Shown: positions 7,179 to 14,545, counted from the first letter of the stretch. The stretch is 64,000 nt of DNA from Microthrixaceae bacterium (GCA_020637215.1 JACJWI010000001.1:62001-126000); one strand, 5' to 3'. Translations and numbers: made by a program. The notes: generated by a model from the sequence alone, not told the origin.

Positions 7179-7418
7179 GTGGAGATCCACTGAGCAGCCC
7201 GACGTCACGGCATCGCTGACGACGAGATGCTCCATGCGCTCGAGCACTCCTTGGCTGTCGAGGACGTCGGGGAGGACCCGGACCGGTGGCTCGTGCTCGG
7301 GCCCGACCGATCCGGCAATCTGCTGGAGGTCGTCGTTCTCGTCAGCGCCGACGGTTCCGAGATGATCATCCACGCCATGGCCATGCGCCCGATCTACCGG
7401 AGGCTGCTCGAACGATGA
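7179..7418 (+). pseudogene. Toxin-like gene (BrnT-like), interrupted by a stop at codon 5
   Basis: From GTG 7179 the frame reads VEIH, then TGA at 7191-7193, then AARRHGIADDEMLHALEH, GPDRSGNLLEVVVL and IIHAMAMRPIYRRLLER. The RHGI-D--- HALEH and HAM-MR--Y--LL blocks resemble small RelE-fold/BrnT-like toxins found beside antitoxins in actinobacteria. The leaderless promoter spacing points to the GTG at 7179, so the TGA, probably an altered Trp codon, would abolish full-length product. Restart at ATG 7227 would lose the RHGI block. The gene ends in an ATGA overlap with the antitoxin, so the original operon order is kept. A sequencing error remains possible. Confidence 0.6.
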
Positions 7419-7702
7419 CCACCTCAACTCACAGCTCGAGCGCCGGTCCGGGCGGTCCCGTGTCGGATCAGCTCGTCGAGCAGTTCGCGGACGAAGCCGA
7501 GCAGGGCTACGACGTCGAGCGCCTGGTCGCACGACGCGGGCGGCGTGGGCGGCCTCGGCTCGGGTCAGAACCCTCGACGGTGGAGTCGGTTCGACTCGAT
7601 CCCGAGCTCAAGGAGCGACTCGTCCGTCGGGCGGAGGCTGACGGTGTGGCCGTCTCCGAGGTCATCCGGGACGCGCTCCGCCACCATCTCGAAGCCAGCT
7701 GA
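7415..7702 (+). CDS. Ribbon-helix-helix antitoxin-like protein
   Basis: 95-residue protein. The C-terminal half, VESVRLDPELKERLVRRAEADGV followed by SEVIRDALRHHLEAS, is split here but forms one beta-alpha-alpha ribbon-helix-helix (CopG/Arc) DNA-binding domain. The N-terminal half is charged and low in complexity (EQFADEAEQGYDVERLVARR), probably the disordered toxin-binding part. ATG at 7415 overlaps the stop of the preceding toxin-like gene. With its partner interrupted by a stop codon, this would be an antitoxin without a working toxin. It probably binds the inverted repeat at 7156-7173. Confidence 0.8.
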   Translation: MTTSTHSSSAGPGGPVSDQLVEQFADEAEQGYDVERLVARRGRRGRPRLGSEPSTVESVRLDPELKERLVRRAEADGVAVSEVIRDALRHHLEAS

Positions 7703-7742
7703 CGACACCCCGGATCCCTCCCAACGGGGCCGCCGACCGCAA

Positions 7743-7771
7743 GGTCGTACCAACGACCTGTGAGGTCGGTC
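7743..7771. repeat. Third copy of an HNH-linked 29-base segment
   Basis: Matches 6992-7020 at 24 of 29 positions (GGTCGTACC, CGAC, TGTGAGGT and GGT are conserved). It lies in the 131-base gap between the antitoxin and the second DUF433 gene and lacks the hairpin found beside the other copy. It is probably debris of the same duplicated HNH segment. Confidence 0.55.
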
Positions 7772-7821
7772 CGCCCGGTGGTGCTGCGTTCGACGCCCGC
7801 TGCGACGTCTCGCTTCCCCGG

Positions 7822-7827
7822 TAGTCT
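7822..7827 (+). promoter_or_regulatory. Leaderless -10 element (TAGTCT) for the second DUF433 gene
   Basis: TAGTCT six bases before GTG 7834; it confirms a non-ATG start. Confidence 0.55.
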
Positions 7828-7833
7828 GGGCGG

Positions 7834-8064
7834 GTGCGGTTCGATCGAGTGTCCGTGGACCCGAAGCGTATGGGCGGCGTGCCCTTCGTGCGTGACCTGC
7901 GATTTCCTGTGGCCTCCATCGTTGCGATGGTGGCGGATGGCATGTCAACCGACGAGATCCTGGCTGAGCATCCCGATCTCGAGGCCGAGGACGTCGTCGA
8001 GTCGCTCCGCTACGCAGCTCTCGCGGTCCAGGAGAGAGAGCTCCCGCTGCTGCGTCCCGCGTGA
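7834..8064 (+). CDS. DUF433 domain protein, putative antitoxin (second copy)
   Basis: 76-residue DUF433 protein, the same length as its relative at 6554-6784. Shared landmarks include VSVDPKRMGGVPFVRDLR and EHPDLEAEDVVESLRYAALA. The GTG start at 7834 is supported by TAGTCT at 7822-7827, six bases upstream, indicating a leaderless mRNA. The stop overlaps the GTG of a truncated DUF5615 gene (GTGA at 8061-8064), so this antitoxin has lost its partner. Confidence 0.85.
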   Translation: MRFDRVSVDPKRMGGVPFVRDLRFPVASIVAMVADGMSTDEILAEHPDLEAEDVVESLRYAALAVQERELPLLRPA

Positions 8065-8207
8065 GGCTGCTGCTCGACCAGAACCCGTCCCCGCTGCTGG
8101 CGGAGCAGCTGGTCGCCGACGACCTGGACGCCGGAGCAATCGTCGTGCTCGACGATGACCGGATCCGGGTGCGTCGACTGCCACTTCGACCTCCTGAGGA
8201 CCGGTGA
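8061..8207 (+). pseudogene. DUF5615 gene remnant with internal deletion
   Basis: A 48-codon frame. It begins VRLLLDQNPSPLLAEQLVAD, matching the N terminus of DUF5615 proteins (compare MRLLIDANLSPRVAEGL at 6189-6557), and then jumps to GAIVVLDDDRIRVRRLPLRP, the usual C-terminal end of the family. The middle, with the conserved acidic residues, is absent. Intact members are about 115-125 residues, so roughly 70-75 codons were removed in frame. The start overlaps the DUF433 stop as in intact pairs. The product is unlikely to be a functional nuclease. Confidence 0.7.
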
Positions 8208-8296
8208 TGTTGCCGTCGAATCCAGTCAGGGAGATCCTCGGTGCGAAGTGGCTCGCGACTCCCGTCGGGGCCGTCGTCGTGGGATCCTGACCCCCG

Positions 8297-8737
8297 ATGA
8301 CCGATCGACCTGTCAACCTCAACCCGTCGGGACCGCCCGAGACGATCCTCGACCCCGAGCCGGCGGCGACCGAGTCCGCCCTCGAGGCCGCTCTGTCCCG
8401 CCCGACCGACGAGCAGCGCCGCGCCGTGGCCGACGTGGTGGCGGCGAACCCCCGGTGCCTGCAGGCGTGGGCCGAGCTGGGTGACCGGGGCCGTGACGAC
8501 GTCGAGTCGTACGCCTACTACCGCATCGGCTACCACCGCGGGCTGGACCGGCTCCGGGCCTCGGGCTGGCGGGGCAGCGGCTACGTGCGGTGGGCGCACC
8601 CCACCAACCGGGGGTTCCTGCGGTCCCTCGCCGGGCTGCGAGCCATGGCGGCGCAAATCGGAGAGGTCGACGAGGAGGAGCGCTGCCGGCACTTCCTGGC
8701 ACAGCTCGACCCTGACCACTTCAGCCCGGAGCCCTGA
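8297..8737 (+). CDS. DUF3151 family protein
   Basis: 146-residue protein of the actinobacterial DUF3151 family. Typical runs are ETILDPEPAATESALEAAL near the start, NPRCLQAWAELGD, AYYRIGYHRGLDRLRASGW and HPTNRGFLRSLAGLRAMAA. The helical, TPR-like pattern has no catalytic motif and no known function. ATG at 8297. It stands alone: upstream lies the toxin-antitoxin island, downstream is a convergent patatin gene 53 bases away. Its ordinary high-GC codon use contrasts with the island to its left, so it may mark where conserved chromosome resumes. Confidence 0.87.
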   Translation: MTDRPVNLNPSGPPETILDPEPAATESALEAALSRPTDEQRRAVADVVAANPRCLQAWAELGDRGRDDVESYAYYRIGYHRGLDRLRASGWRGSGYVRWAHPTNRGFLRSLAGLRAMAAQIGEVDEEERCRHFLAQLDPDHFSPEP

Positions 8738-8790
8738 GCGGCGCTCGACGCGCCACGGTCAGATCCGCACCCGCTCCCGGTCGTCGAGGA

Positions 8791-9879
8791 TCAGGTCTTT
8801 CCGGGCCCGGCTGCCCCGGAGCCGGGACGGACAGGCGAGGTCACCTCTCCCCCATCATCGGCGAGGTCGCCACCGTCGGTCTCGTCGAACCCGGCGGAGC
8901 GATCGGGGGCGGTGAGGATGCCGCCTCCGGGGTCGACCGCCACGTCCTGGGCGGCGCGGCGCCAGGTGCGGTTGCGGGCCGAGTGCATCCAGCGCTCCAG
9001 GGGCTGCAGCACGTCGCTGCGGATCCGACGCTCCGCGTCGAGCGCCTGGCGTTCAGCCAGCAGCGTCATCGAGTTCTCGTAGCCGCGGTCGATCAGCTCG
9101 GCAGTGTGGGAGAAGTCGTCATAGCGGATGTCGGGTCGCTGCCCCGGCGGCAGCACGACCGCTTCGACCCCGTCGGGCAGGGCGGCCAGGTCTCGGGCGA
9201 AGCGCCCGTTACGCGCCACCCAGTACGCCTGGAGCGCCGCGTCGATCGGCCGGCGGATCTCGGCGTCGGGTTTGCCGTGGCGGCCGACGTGCAGGACGTA
9301 GATCTCGCGGCAACCCAGCTCGACGGCCCGGGAGATGGGCACGTTGTCGACCACGCCACCGTCGAGGTAGCGGCGGCCCTCGACGGTCACGGCCGGGAAC
9401 ACGGCCGGCAGCGCGGCGGAGGCCAGCACCGCCGGGACCAGGTAGCCGTCCTCGAACCAGTGCTCGGCCGCGGTCTCGATCTCGGCCGCGACGCACTGGA
9501 ACGGAACGGTCAGCTCGTCGAAACGGCGGGTGGCGCCGAGCAGCACCTCGAGGCCGCGCCGCAGGCCGTCGGCGGCGTGCAGCGACTCGCCCTTGCGGAT
9601 CAGCTGAAGCATCGACGGCACCCGCGACGACGGCATGACCTCCTCGAACGCCCCCCTCCAGTGCTCCTCCAGGCGGGTCATGCCGGCACCGGTGGGGTCG
9701 AGCGCGTACGCCGCGCCGTTCATGGCGCCGACCGAGCAGCCGAGGACGACGTCGGGGACGATGCCGTGCTCGGTGAGGGCCTTGAGCATGCCGACCTGCA
9801 ACGAACCCAGGTTCCCGCCCCCGGACAGCACGAACGCGACGCGGGGCTTGCGTCGGGTGAGCGACTTCAGGGTGGCCAC
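8791..9879 (-). CDS. Patatin-like phospholipase
   Basis: 362-residue patatin-family acyl hydrolase, expected to deacylate membrane lipids. The Ser-Asp dyad is complete: nucleophile Ser49 in GCSVG and Asp173 in LDGGVVDN. The oxyanion loop SGGGNLGSLQVG begins at residue 19. About 60 C-terminal residues beyond the core are polar and probably disordered. GTG start at 9879 overlaps the upstream hydrolase stop by 13 bases, placing it last in a pyk - hydrolase - patatin operon. No signal peptide is seen. Confidence 0.92.
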   Translation of the reverse strand: MATLKSLTRRKPRVAFVLSGGGNLGSLQVGMLKALTEHGIVPDVVLGCSVGAMNGAAYALDPTGAGMTRLEEHWRGAFEEVMPSSRVPSMLQLIRKGESLHAADGLRRGLEVLLGATRRFDELTVPFQCVAAEIETAAEHWFEDGYLVPAVLASAALPAVFPAVTVEGRRYLDGGVVDNVPISRAVELGCREIYVLHVGRHGKPDAEIRRPIDAALQAYWVARNGRFARDLAALPDGVEAVVLPPGQRPDIRYDDFSHTAELIDRGYENSMTLLAERQALDAERRIRSDVLQPLERWMHSARNRTWRRAAQDVAVDPGGGILTAPDRSAGFDETDGGDLADDGGEVTSPVRPGSGAAGPGKT

Positions 9880-10730
9880 GGCGCAGAGGCTACGGGCTCA
9901 CGGCCCGCGTCATCGGCCGCGTCCAGCACGGCTCGCACGTAGCGGGCGAACTCGTCGGGATGAGACAGGTGGGCACCGTGGCCGGCGCCAGCGATGTCGA
10001 AGCGGGTCGCCCTCGGCAGCCGTTCGGCCAGCTCCTCGGCCGCGGCCCGCCAGGCGCCCACGCTGGCACCGCCGAGGCCGACGACGACCGGGACCGCCAC
10101 CGCGTCCAGGCGGGGTGAGCCGTCCGGGCGCTGCAGATCGCGCAGCTCGGCCACCAGCTGCGCGCCCTCGGCCCGTCGGGTCTCACGGTCGCGTTCGCGC
10201 AGGCCGTCCCAGGTCCGATCCCCGACCACGAAGCGGTAGAACGCCTCGGCCGCGGCGCGTGGCCCGCCGGTGCGGTCAGCGGCCAGAGCGACGTCCGCGC
10301 CGCCGGAGCGGTAGTTGTCGAGGGTCGGCACCGGTGACTCGAAGGCGCCCAGGGAGACGAGGCCGTCCGGCGCTCCCTCGGCCCACCGCAGCGCAACCGT
10401 TCCGCCCAGGCTGTGGCCGACGACCACGACCCGATCCGCGCCGGTCCAGCGGGCGACGCGGTGCAGATCCGCGGCCTGGGCGTCGAGGTCGTCCGCGGTC
10501 CCGGCGGAGAGCGAGGTGGCGTAGCCCCGACGGTCGTAGGCGCACACGTCGAGGTCGCCGAGGCGGCGCATCACCCGCCCGAAGCTGGCGGCGCGGTCCA
10601 TCGCCCCGTGGACGAGGACGACGGCGGGACGGCTCGGATCGCCGCCGGGTGGGCGGCGCCGGATCACGCCGAGGCCATCGACGACGTCGTGGCTCAGCGG
10701 CGCGGGCGGCGCCGGATCGGGACTGCTCAC
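9867..10730 (-). CDS. Alpha/beta hydrolase
   Basis: 287-residue alpha/beta-hydrolase fold protein. It has the oxyanion HGAMDRAASF, the nucleophile elbow GHSLGG (Ser107) and the catalytic histidine His251 in GAGHGAHLSHPDEF. The acidic residue normally after strand 6 is not obvious: that place reads VVVGLGGASVGAW. The GTG start at 10730 lies five bases after the pyk stop; the open frame continues upstream but only antisense-like sequence is there. Substrate unknown; neighbours suggest ester or lipid turnover. Confidence 0.85.
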   Translation of the reverse strand: MSSPDPAPPAPLSHDVVDGLGVIRRRPPGGDPSRPAVVLVHGAMDRAASFGRVMRRLGDLDVCAYDRRGYATSLSAGTADDLDAQAADLHRVARWTGADRVVVVGHSLGGTVALRWAEGAPDGLVSLGAFESPVPTLDNYRSGGADVALAADRTGGPRAAAEAFYRFVVGDRTWDGLRERDRETRRAEGAQLVAELRDLQRPDGSPRLDAVAVPVVVGLGGASVGAWRAAAEELAERLPRATRFDIAGAGHGAHLSHPDEFARYVRAVLDAADDAGREPVASAPWPP

Positions 10731-10735
10731 CGGGC

Positions 10736-12169
10736 TCAGGGCACGCGGGCCAGGTGCAGCACGTCGGTGGAGCGCGACCGTGAACCCGCCCCGGCGAGCA
10801 CGGCGACGGTCTGGCCGGGACGGACCAGCCCGGCGTCGCGGGCCTGCACGATCAGGTCGTCCATCAGGGCGATCGTGTCGACGTGGCGGGGGGCGCGCAA
10901 CGTCGTGGTCCCCCAGCTGAGCGACAGCTGGCGCAGCGTCCGGTCGTCGGGGCTGAAGCCGATGAGCGGCATGGCCGGACGGAACCGGGCGGTCGAGCGC
11001 ACGGTCAGGCCGCTGTCGCTGATGCAGATGATGGCGGCGACGCCCATCTCGGTAGCCGCGCGCCACGCCGCTGCGGTCATCGCGTCGGTGAGCTTGTCCT
11101 CGGAGCTGTTGCCGACCGCGGAGCGCCGCAGGTGGCGGATCCGGCGCGCCCAGGCGTCGTAGTCGAACTCCTGGTCGGCCCGCTCGGCGACGCGGCTCAT
11201 GGTGGCCACCGCGTTGACCGGGTCGATCCCGACAGCGCTCTCGGCCGAGAGCATGACCGCCGAGGTGCCGTCGAAGATGGCGTTGGCGACGTCGGAGACC
11301 TCGGCGCGCGTCGGCGTCGGTGAGGTGATCATCGACTCGAACATCTGGGTGGCGGTGATCACCGGCTTGCCGCCGCTGATGCAGTCCCGGGTGATCTGCT
11401 TCTGCAGGTGCGGGAGCTCCTCGATGCCCAGCTCGGTGCCCAGGTCGCCGCGGGCGATCATGATCGCCCCGGAGGCCTCGATGATCCCCTGGAGGTTCTC
11501 GACCGCGGCACGCGTCTCGATCTTGGCGACGACGAGCGGTCCGCGGGGGTGCGGTTCGGTGCCGATGCGGCGGATGTCGTGAGCGGAGCGGACGAAGCTG
11601 AGCGCGACCATGTCGACGCCCTCGTCGACGAAGGCGTCGAGCAGGTGCAGGTCGGTGGGGGTCGGTGTCGACAGGCTGAGTCGGTCCGACGAGATGTGCA
11701 GTCCGGGACGGCCCTGGACCGGCCCGCCGTACAGGACGGTGGCCTTGGCGGCGTCGCCGTCGACCGATTCGACCTGGATGACGACGCTGCCATCGCCCAC
11801 CGGGAGGTGGTCGCCGGGGTGGATGTCCTTGAGGAGGTTGTGGTAGTCGACGCCGAGGACCGACGTGTCGGAGGTGTCACGGCCCGGGATGAGGGTGAGC
11901 GGCGCTCCGGTGTCGAGGATGGTCGGGCTGTCGCCGAACGAGCCGAGGCGGACCTTGGGTCCCGGCAGGTCGATCAGCACCCCGATGTGACGGCCGAGCT
12001 CCTCGGACACCGCCCTGACGGTGCGGTAGCGGGCCATGGCGTCGTCGAGGGTGCCGTGGGCGAGTCCGATGCGGATGACGTCGGCGCCGACCTCGATCAG
12101 GCGGCGCAGCACGTCGGGCGAGTCCGACGCGGGGCCGATCGTGGCGACGATCTTGGTACGGCGGGGCAT
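10736..12169 (-). CDS. pyk: Pyruvate kinase, divergent active site
   Basis: 477-residue pyruvate kinase-family protein, with TKIVATIGPAS at the N terminus, KIE (Lys216, the phosphoryl-transfer lysine), ARGDLGTELG, and KPVITATQMFESM plus PTRAEVSDVANAIFDGT. Two usual features are altered. The RxNFSHG motif is RIGLAHG (33-39), so the Asn and Ser that bind K+ and ATP are Gly and Ala. The KGVNLPG segment is QGRPGLHIS. PGPKVR (Lys72) is the form associated with K+-independent enzymes. TAGCGT at 12176-12181 lies six bases from the ATG. It may be a low-activity or specialised paralogue. Confidence 0.88.
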   Translation of the reverse strand: MPRRTKIVATIGPASDSPDVLRRLIEVGADVIRIGLAHGTLDDAMARYRTVRAVSEELGRHIGVLIDLPGPKVRLGSFGDSPTILDTGAPLTLIPGRDTSDTSVLGVDYHNLLKDIHPGDHLPVGDGSVVIQVESVDGDAAKATVLYGGPVQGRPGLHISSDRLSLSTPTPTDLHLLDAFVDEGVDMVALSFVRSAHDIRRIGTEPHPRGPLVVAKIETRAAVENLQGIIEASGAIMIARGDLGTELGIEELPHLQKQITRDCISGGKPVITATQMFESMITSPTPTRAEVSDVANAIFDGTSAVMLSAESAVGIDPVNAVATMSRVAERADQEFDYDAWARRIRHLRRSAVGNSSEDKLTDAMTAAAWRAATEMGVAAIICISDSGLTVRSTARFRPAMPLIGFSPDDRTLRQLSLSWGTTTLRAPRHVDTIALMDDLIVQARDAGLVRPGQTVAVLAGAGSRSRSTDVLHLARVP

Positions 12170-12175
12170 GGCTCC

Positions 12176-12181
12176 ACGCTA
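12176..12181 (-). promoter_or_regulatory. Leaderless -10 element (TAGCGT) for pyk
   Basis: TAGCGT on the minus strand, six bases before ATG 12169. Matches the TANNNT-N6-8-start pattern seen at many genes in this window. Confidence 0.55.
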
Positions 12182-12267
12182 CGTCTGTGACCGTCCGGTC
12201 ATGCATCCGGTTCCGAACGGGGCTCGGTGGGAGATCTTCGAACCGGTGGAGTTGCCCGGACCGGTCG

Positions 12268-13488
12268 TCAGGACCTGGGGACCTGCGCCCAGGGCAGGTC
12301 CTTGTCGACCCGTACGTCGCCGGGCAGGCCGAGCACCCGCTCGCCCAGGATGTTGCGCAGCACCTCGGAGGTTCCGCCCTCGATCGAGTTGGCCCGGGCC
12401 CGCAGGAAGTTCTTGTGCATGTCGTCGGTGAAGAGGGCGTGGCGGGGACGCACGAACTCGTAGCTGCCGTACAGCATCCCCTCGGGTCCCATGATGTCGA
12501 CCGCGAGCGAGAAGATCTTCTTGTTCAGCTCGGCCATGGCGAGCTTGGCCACCGACCCCTCGGGGCCGGGAGTGCCCGCCTTGCGGTTGGCGGCGGCGCG
12601 CAGGTTGGTCAGTCGGTTGACCTCGGCCTGGATCCACAGCTGGGTGACCGCGTCGCGGGTGACCGGGTCGTCGGAGCCGGAGCGCTTCCACTCCTCGAGC
12701 AGCTGACCGATCGGGCCCGATCCCCGGGGCGGGGTGCCGCCGCCGATCGACACCCGCTCGTTCATGAGCGTGGTGATCGACACGCCCCAGCCCCGGCCGA
12801 CCTCGTCGACCCGCATCGAGTCGGGGATGCGCACGTCGGTGAGGTACACCTCGTTGAACTCGGCCTCGCCGGTCATCTGACGCAGCGGCCGGACCTCGAC
12901 GCCGGGCAGCTCCATGTCGACGATGAACGCGGTGATGCCCCGGTGCTTGGGCAGGTCGGGATCGGTGCGGCAGATCACCAGGCCGTAGCGGGCGATGTGG
13001 GCCAGGGTCGTCCACACCTTCTGGCCGTTGACGATCCACTCGTCGCCGTCCCGCTCGGCCTTCATGGCCAGCGACGCCACGTCGGATCCCGCGCCGGGCT
13101 CGGAGAACATCTGGCACCAGATGTGCTCGTTGGAGAACAGCGGGCGCAGCAGCTGCTTCTGCTCGTCGGTGCCGTGGGTGAGCACCGCCGGCGCGCACAT
13201 GCCGTAGCCGATCGGGTTCTTGGCGCCGCCCATCGGGCCCTTGGCGGCGCTGACCCGCTGGATCACGGTGCGCTGCAGCTTGGGGCTGACCCCCAGCCCT
13301 CCGAGGCCCTCGGGGAAGTGCACCCAGGCCAGGCCCGCGTCGTACTGGGCCTCGAGGAACTCCTTCTCGGGGGTGTCGGCCGGCGGGTGCTCGGCGAGGA
13401 GGCGTTCGACGGCGTCGATCACACGCTGCTCGTCGGCGTCGACCTTGGCGTCGACCTCGGCGCCGGTGGACGGTTCGGTGAGCGACAT
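12268..13488 (-). CDS. Acyl-CoA dehydrogenase
   Basis: 406-residue FAD-dependent acyl-CoA dehydrogenase, about the normal family length, which introduces the alpha-beta double bond in acyl-CoA. Domain landmarks: MFSEPGAGSDVASLAMKAER (flavin-binding strand), VNGQKVWTT, MTGEAEFNEVYLTDVRIP and the C-terminal SIEGGTSEVLRNILGERVL, where the catalytic Glu region is expected. It resembles mycobacterial FadE-type enzymes for steroid or branched substrates more than MCAD, but the substrate cannot be set. A perfect TetR-type palindrome lies 24 bases upstream (13512-13545), so expression is probably repressed until an acyl-CoA is present. Confidence 0.92.
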   Translation of the reverse strand: MSLTEPSTGAEVDAKVDADEQRVIDAVERLLAEHPPADTPEKEFLEAQYDAGLAWVHFPEGLGGLGVSPKLQRTVIQRVSAAKGPMGGAKNPIGYGMCAPAVLTHGTDEQKQLLRPLFSNEHIWCQMFSEPGAGSDVASLAMKAERDGDEWIVNGQKVWTTLAHIARYGLVICRTDPDLPKHRGITAFIVDMELPGVEVRPLRQMTGEAEFNEVYLTDVRIPDSMRVDEVGRGWGVSITTLMNERVSIGGGTPPRGSGPIGQLLEEWKRSGSDDPVTRDAVTQLWIQAEVNRLTNLRAAANRKAGTPGPEGSVAKLAMAELNKKIFSLAVDIMGPEGMLYGSYEFVRPRHALFTDDMHKNFLRARANSIEGGTSEVLRNILGERVLGLPGDVRVDKDLPWAQVPRS

Positions 13489-13511
13489 CGCTGGACCCCC
13501 TGTTGTGTCGC

Positions 13512-13545
13512 CGGGCTAACTTGACCGATCGGTCAAGTTAGCCCG
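13512..13545. promoter_or_regulatory. 34-nt perfect palindrome, TetR-type operator
   Basis: Arms at 13512-13528 and 13529-13545 with no spacer; the centre reads TTGACCGATCGGTCAA. Such palindromes upstream of acyl-CoA dehydrogenases are typical binding sites for TetR-family repressors. It overlaps a possible -10 (TAGCCC) for the minus-strand dehydrogenase. No TetR gene is present within the window, so the regulator acts in trans. Confidence 0.8.
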
Positions 13546-13554
13546 ACCGGAACC

Positions 13555-13595
13555 TGGGGGTCGCAATCGACGAGGTGTGTCGATTCCCACCCCCA
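13555..13595 (-). terminator. Hairpin downstream of the SirB1-like gene
   Basis: Outer stem TGGGGGT (13555-13561) with ACCCCCA (13589-13595) and inner stem AATCGAC (13565-13571) with GTCGATT (13579-13585). It lies 30 bases beyond the stop of the minus-strand gene at 13625 and before the dehydrogenase operator. No T-run follows, so termination is probable only by position. Confidence 0.5.
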
Positions 13596-13624
13596 GAAGC
13601 GTGGGCGCCCGGTCGCGGGCGCAC

Positions 13625-14410
13625 TCAGTTGAGACGGGCTCGCAGGCGCACCGACGCGGCACGGTGCTCGTCGGCCCGGGCGTGATCCTCGTCGGCCAGG
13701 CGGTCGTGGACCAGGGCCGCGTCGAGGAAGCGACCCTCCTCGGCGAGCACCCCCGCGAGTTGGCGACGCTCGCCGACGCCCGCTCCGGGCATCGCGGCCT
13801 GTAGGCGCAGCACGTCGACGAAGCCGTGCCGGTCACCGCCTCGGAGGTGGGCGGCGCGGAGGTTGTTGAGGACCCGGGTGACGATGTCGACCGGCCCGGT
13901 CGGGGTGAGGAACGCCGGGTCGAACGGCGCGGTCGGTCCGTGCAGGCCGTCGAACAGCCGTCGGCAACCGGCCAGGTCCAGGACCCGGCCACCGTCGAAC
14001 GCATCCAGGAAGAGGTCGTCGTCGGAAGCGTCCCGCAGCAGGAAATGCCCCGGCATGCCGATGCCCAGGAGCGTGACCCCGCGCCGTCGCCCGATCTCCA
14101 TGGCCAGGACCGACAGCGTGATCGGGATGCCGGTCCGACGGTCGATCACCCGGTCGATGCGGCTGTTGTCGGGGTCGTAGTAATCGGTGCGGTTCCCGTG
14201 GAAGCCGAGTCCGGTGAACAGGCCTCGGCACATCTGCACGCTGTCGCCGGCGGGAACCATGTCGGCGAGCTCGTCGATGCGGCCGATGACGGCGTCGGGA
14301 TCGACGTCCGGACGGCCGGCGGTGGCGATCAGAGCGAGGGCCCGGTCGAGCGGTTCGGCCCCGCCGGCGACGAGGGCACCGAACTCGGCCACCGCGTCAG
14401 CGTCCTTCAT
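13625..14410 (-). CDS. SirB1-like transglutaminase-fold protein
   Basis: 261-residue protein of the SirB1 (transglutaminase-like, TPR) family. The core block ITLSVLAMEIGRRRGVTLLG with GMPGHFLLR corresponds to the conserved part of these proteins. The usual protease-like Cys is not certain: the only upstream candidate is VQMCRGLF. ATG 14410 is preferred over a longer frame because TACGGT at 14418-14423 lies seven bases before it. The C-terminal third is helical. No biochemical role is firmly known for the family. It stands between the dehydrogenase and a divergent synthetase. Confidence 0.75.
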   Translation of the reverse strand: MKDADAVAEFGALVAGGAEPLDRALALIATAGRPDVDPDAVIGRIDELADMVPAGDSVQMCRGLFTGLGFHGNRTDYYDPDNSRIDRVIDRRTGIPITLSVLAMEIGRRRGVTLLGIGMPGHFLLRDASDDDLFLDAFDGGRVLDLAGCRRLFDGLHGPTAPFDPAFLTPTGPVDIVTRVLNNLRAAHLRGGDRHGFVDVLRLQAAMPGAGVGERRQLAGVLAEEGRFLDAALVHDRLADEDHARADEHRAASVRLRARLN

Positions 14411-14417
14411 GGTTGCC

Positions 14418-14423
14418 ACCGTA
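14418..14423 (-). promoter_or_regulatory. Leaderless -10 element (TACGGT) for the SirB1-like gene
   Basis: TACGGT on the minus strand, seven bases before ATG 14410; it supports that start over the longer frame from 14440. Confidence 0.5.
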
Positions 14424-14451
14424 CGCGCCCCGGCGCCCACTCTGTCCCGCA

Positions 14452-14501
14452 GCTCTGTCCCGCACAGACGCGGTGATCACCGCGTCTGTGCGGGACAGAG
14501 C
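14452..14501. repeat. 50-nt perfect palindrome
   Basis: Two 25-base arms (14452-14476 and 14477-14501) are exact reverse complements without a spacer. The right arm contains GTGCGGGACAGAGC. A partial extra copy of the left arm, TCTGTCCCGCA, precedes it. It lies between two divergent promoters (TACGGT at 14418-14423, minus, and TACGGT at 14532-14537, plus), so it cannot be a terminator for either flanking gene. Confidence 0.9.
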
Positions 14502-14531
14502 AGGGTGGGGACGGGGTCCGTCGACGGAGGG

Positions 14532-14537
14532 TACGGT
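14532..14537 (+). promoter_or_regulatory. Leaderless -10 element (TACGGT) for acyl-CoA synthetase
   Basis: TACGGT eight bases before ATG 14546, within the window-wide leaderless pattern. Confidence 0.55.
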
Positions 14538-14545
14538 GCCCGCCC

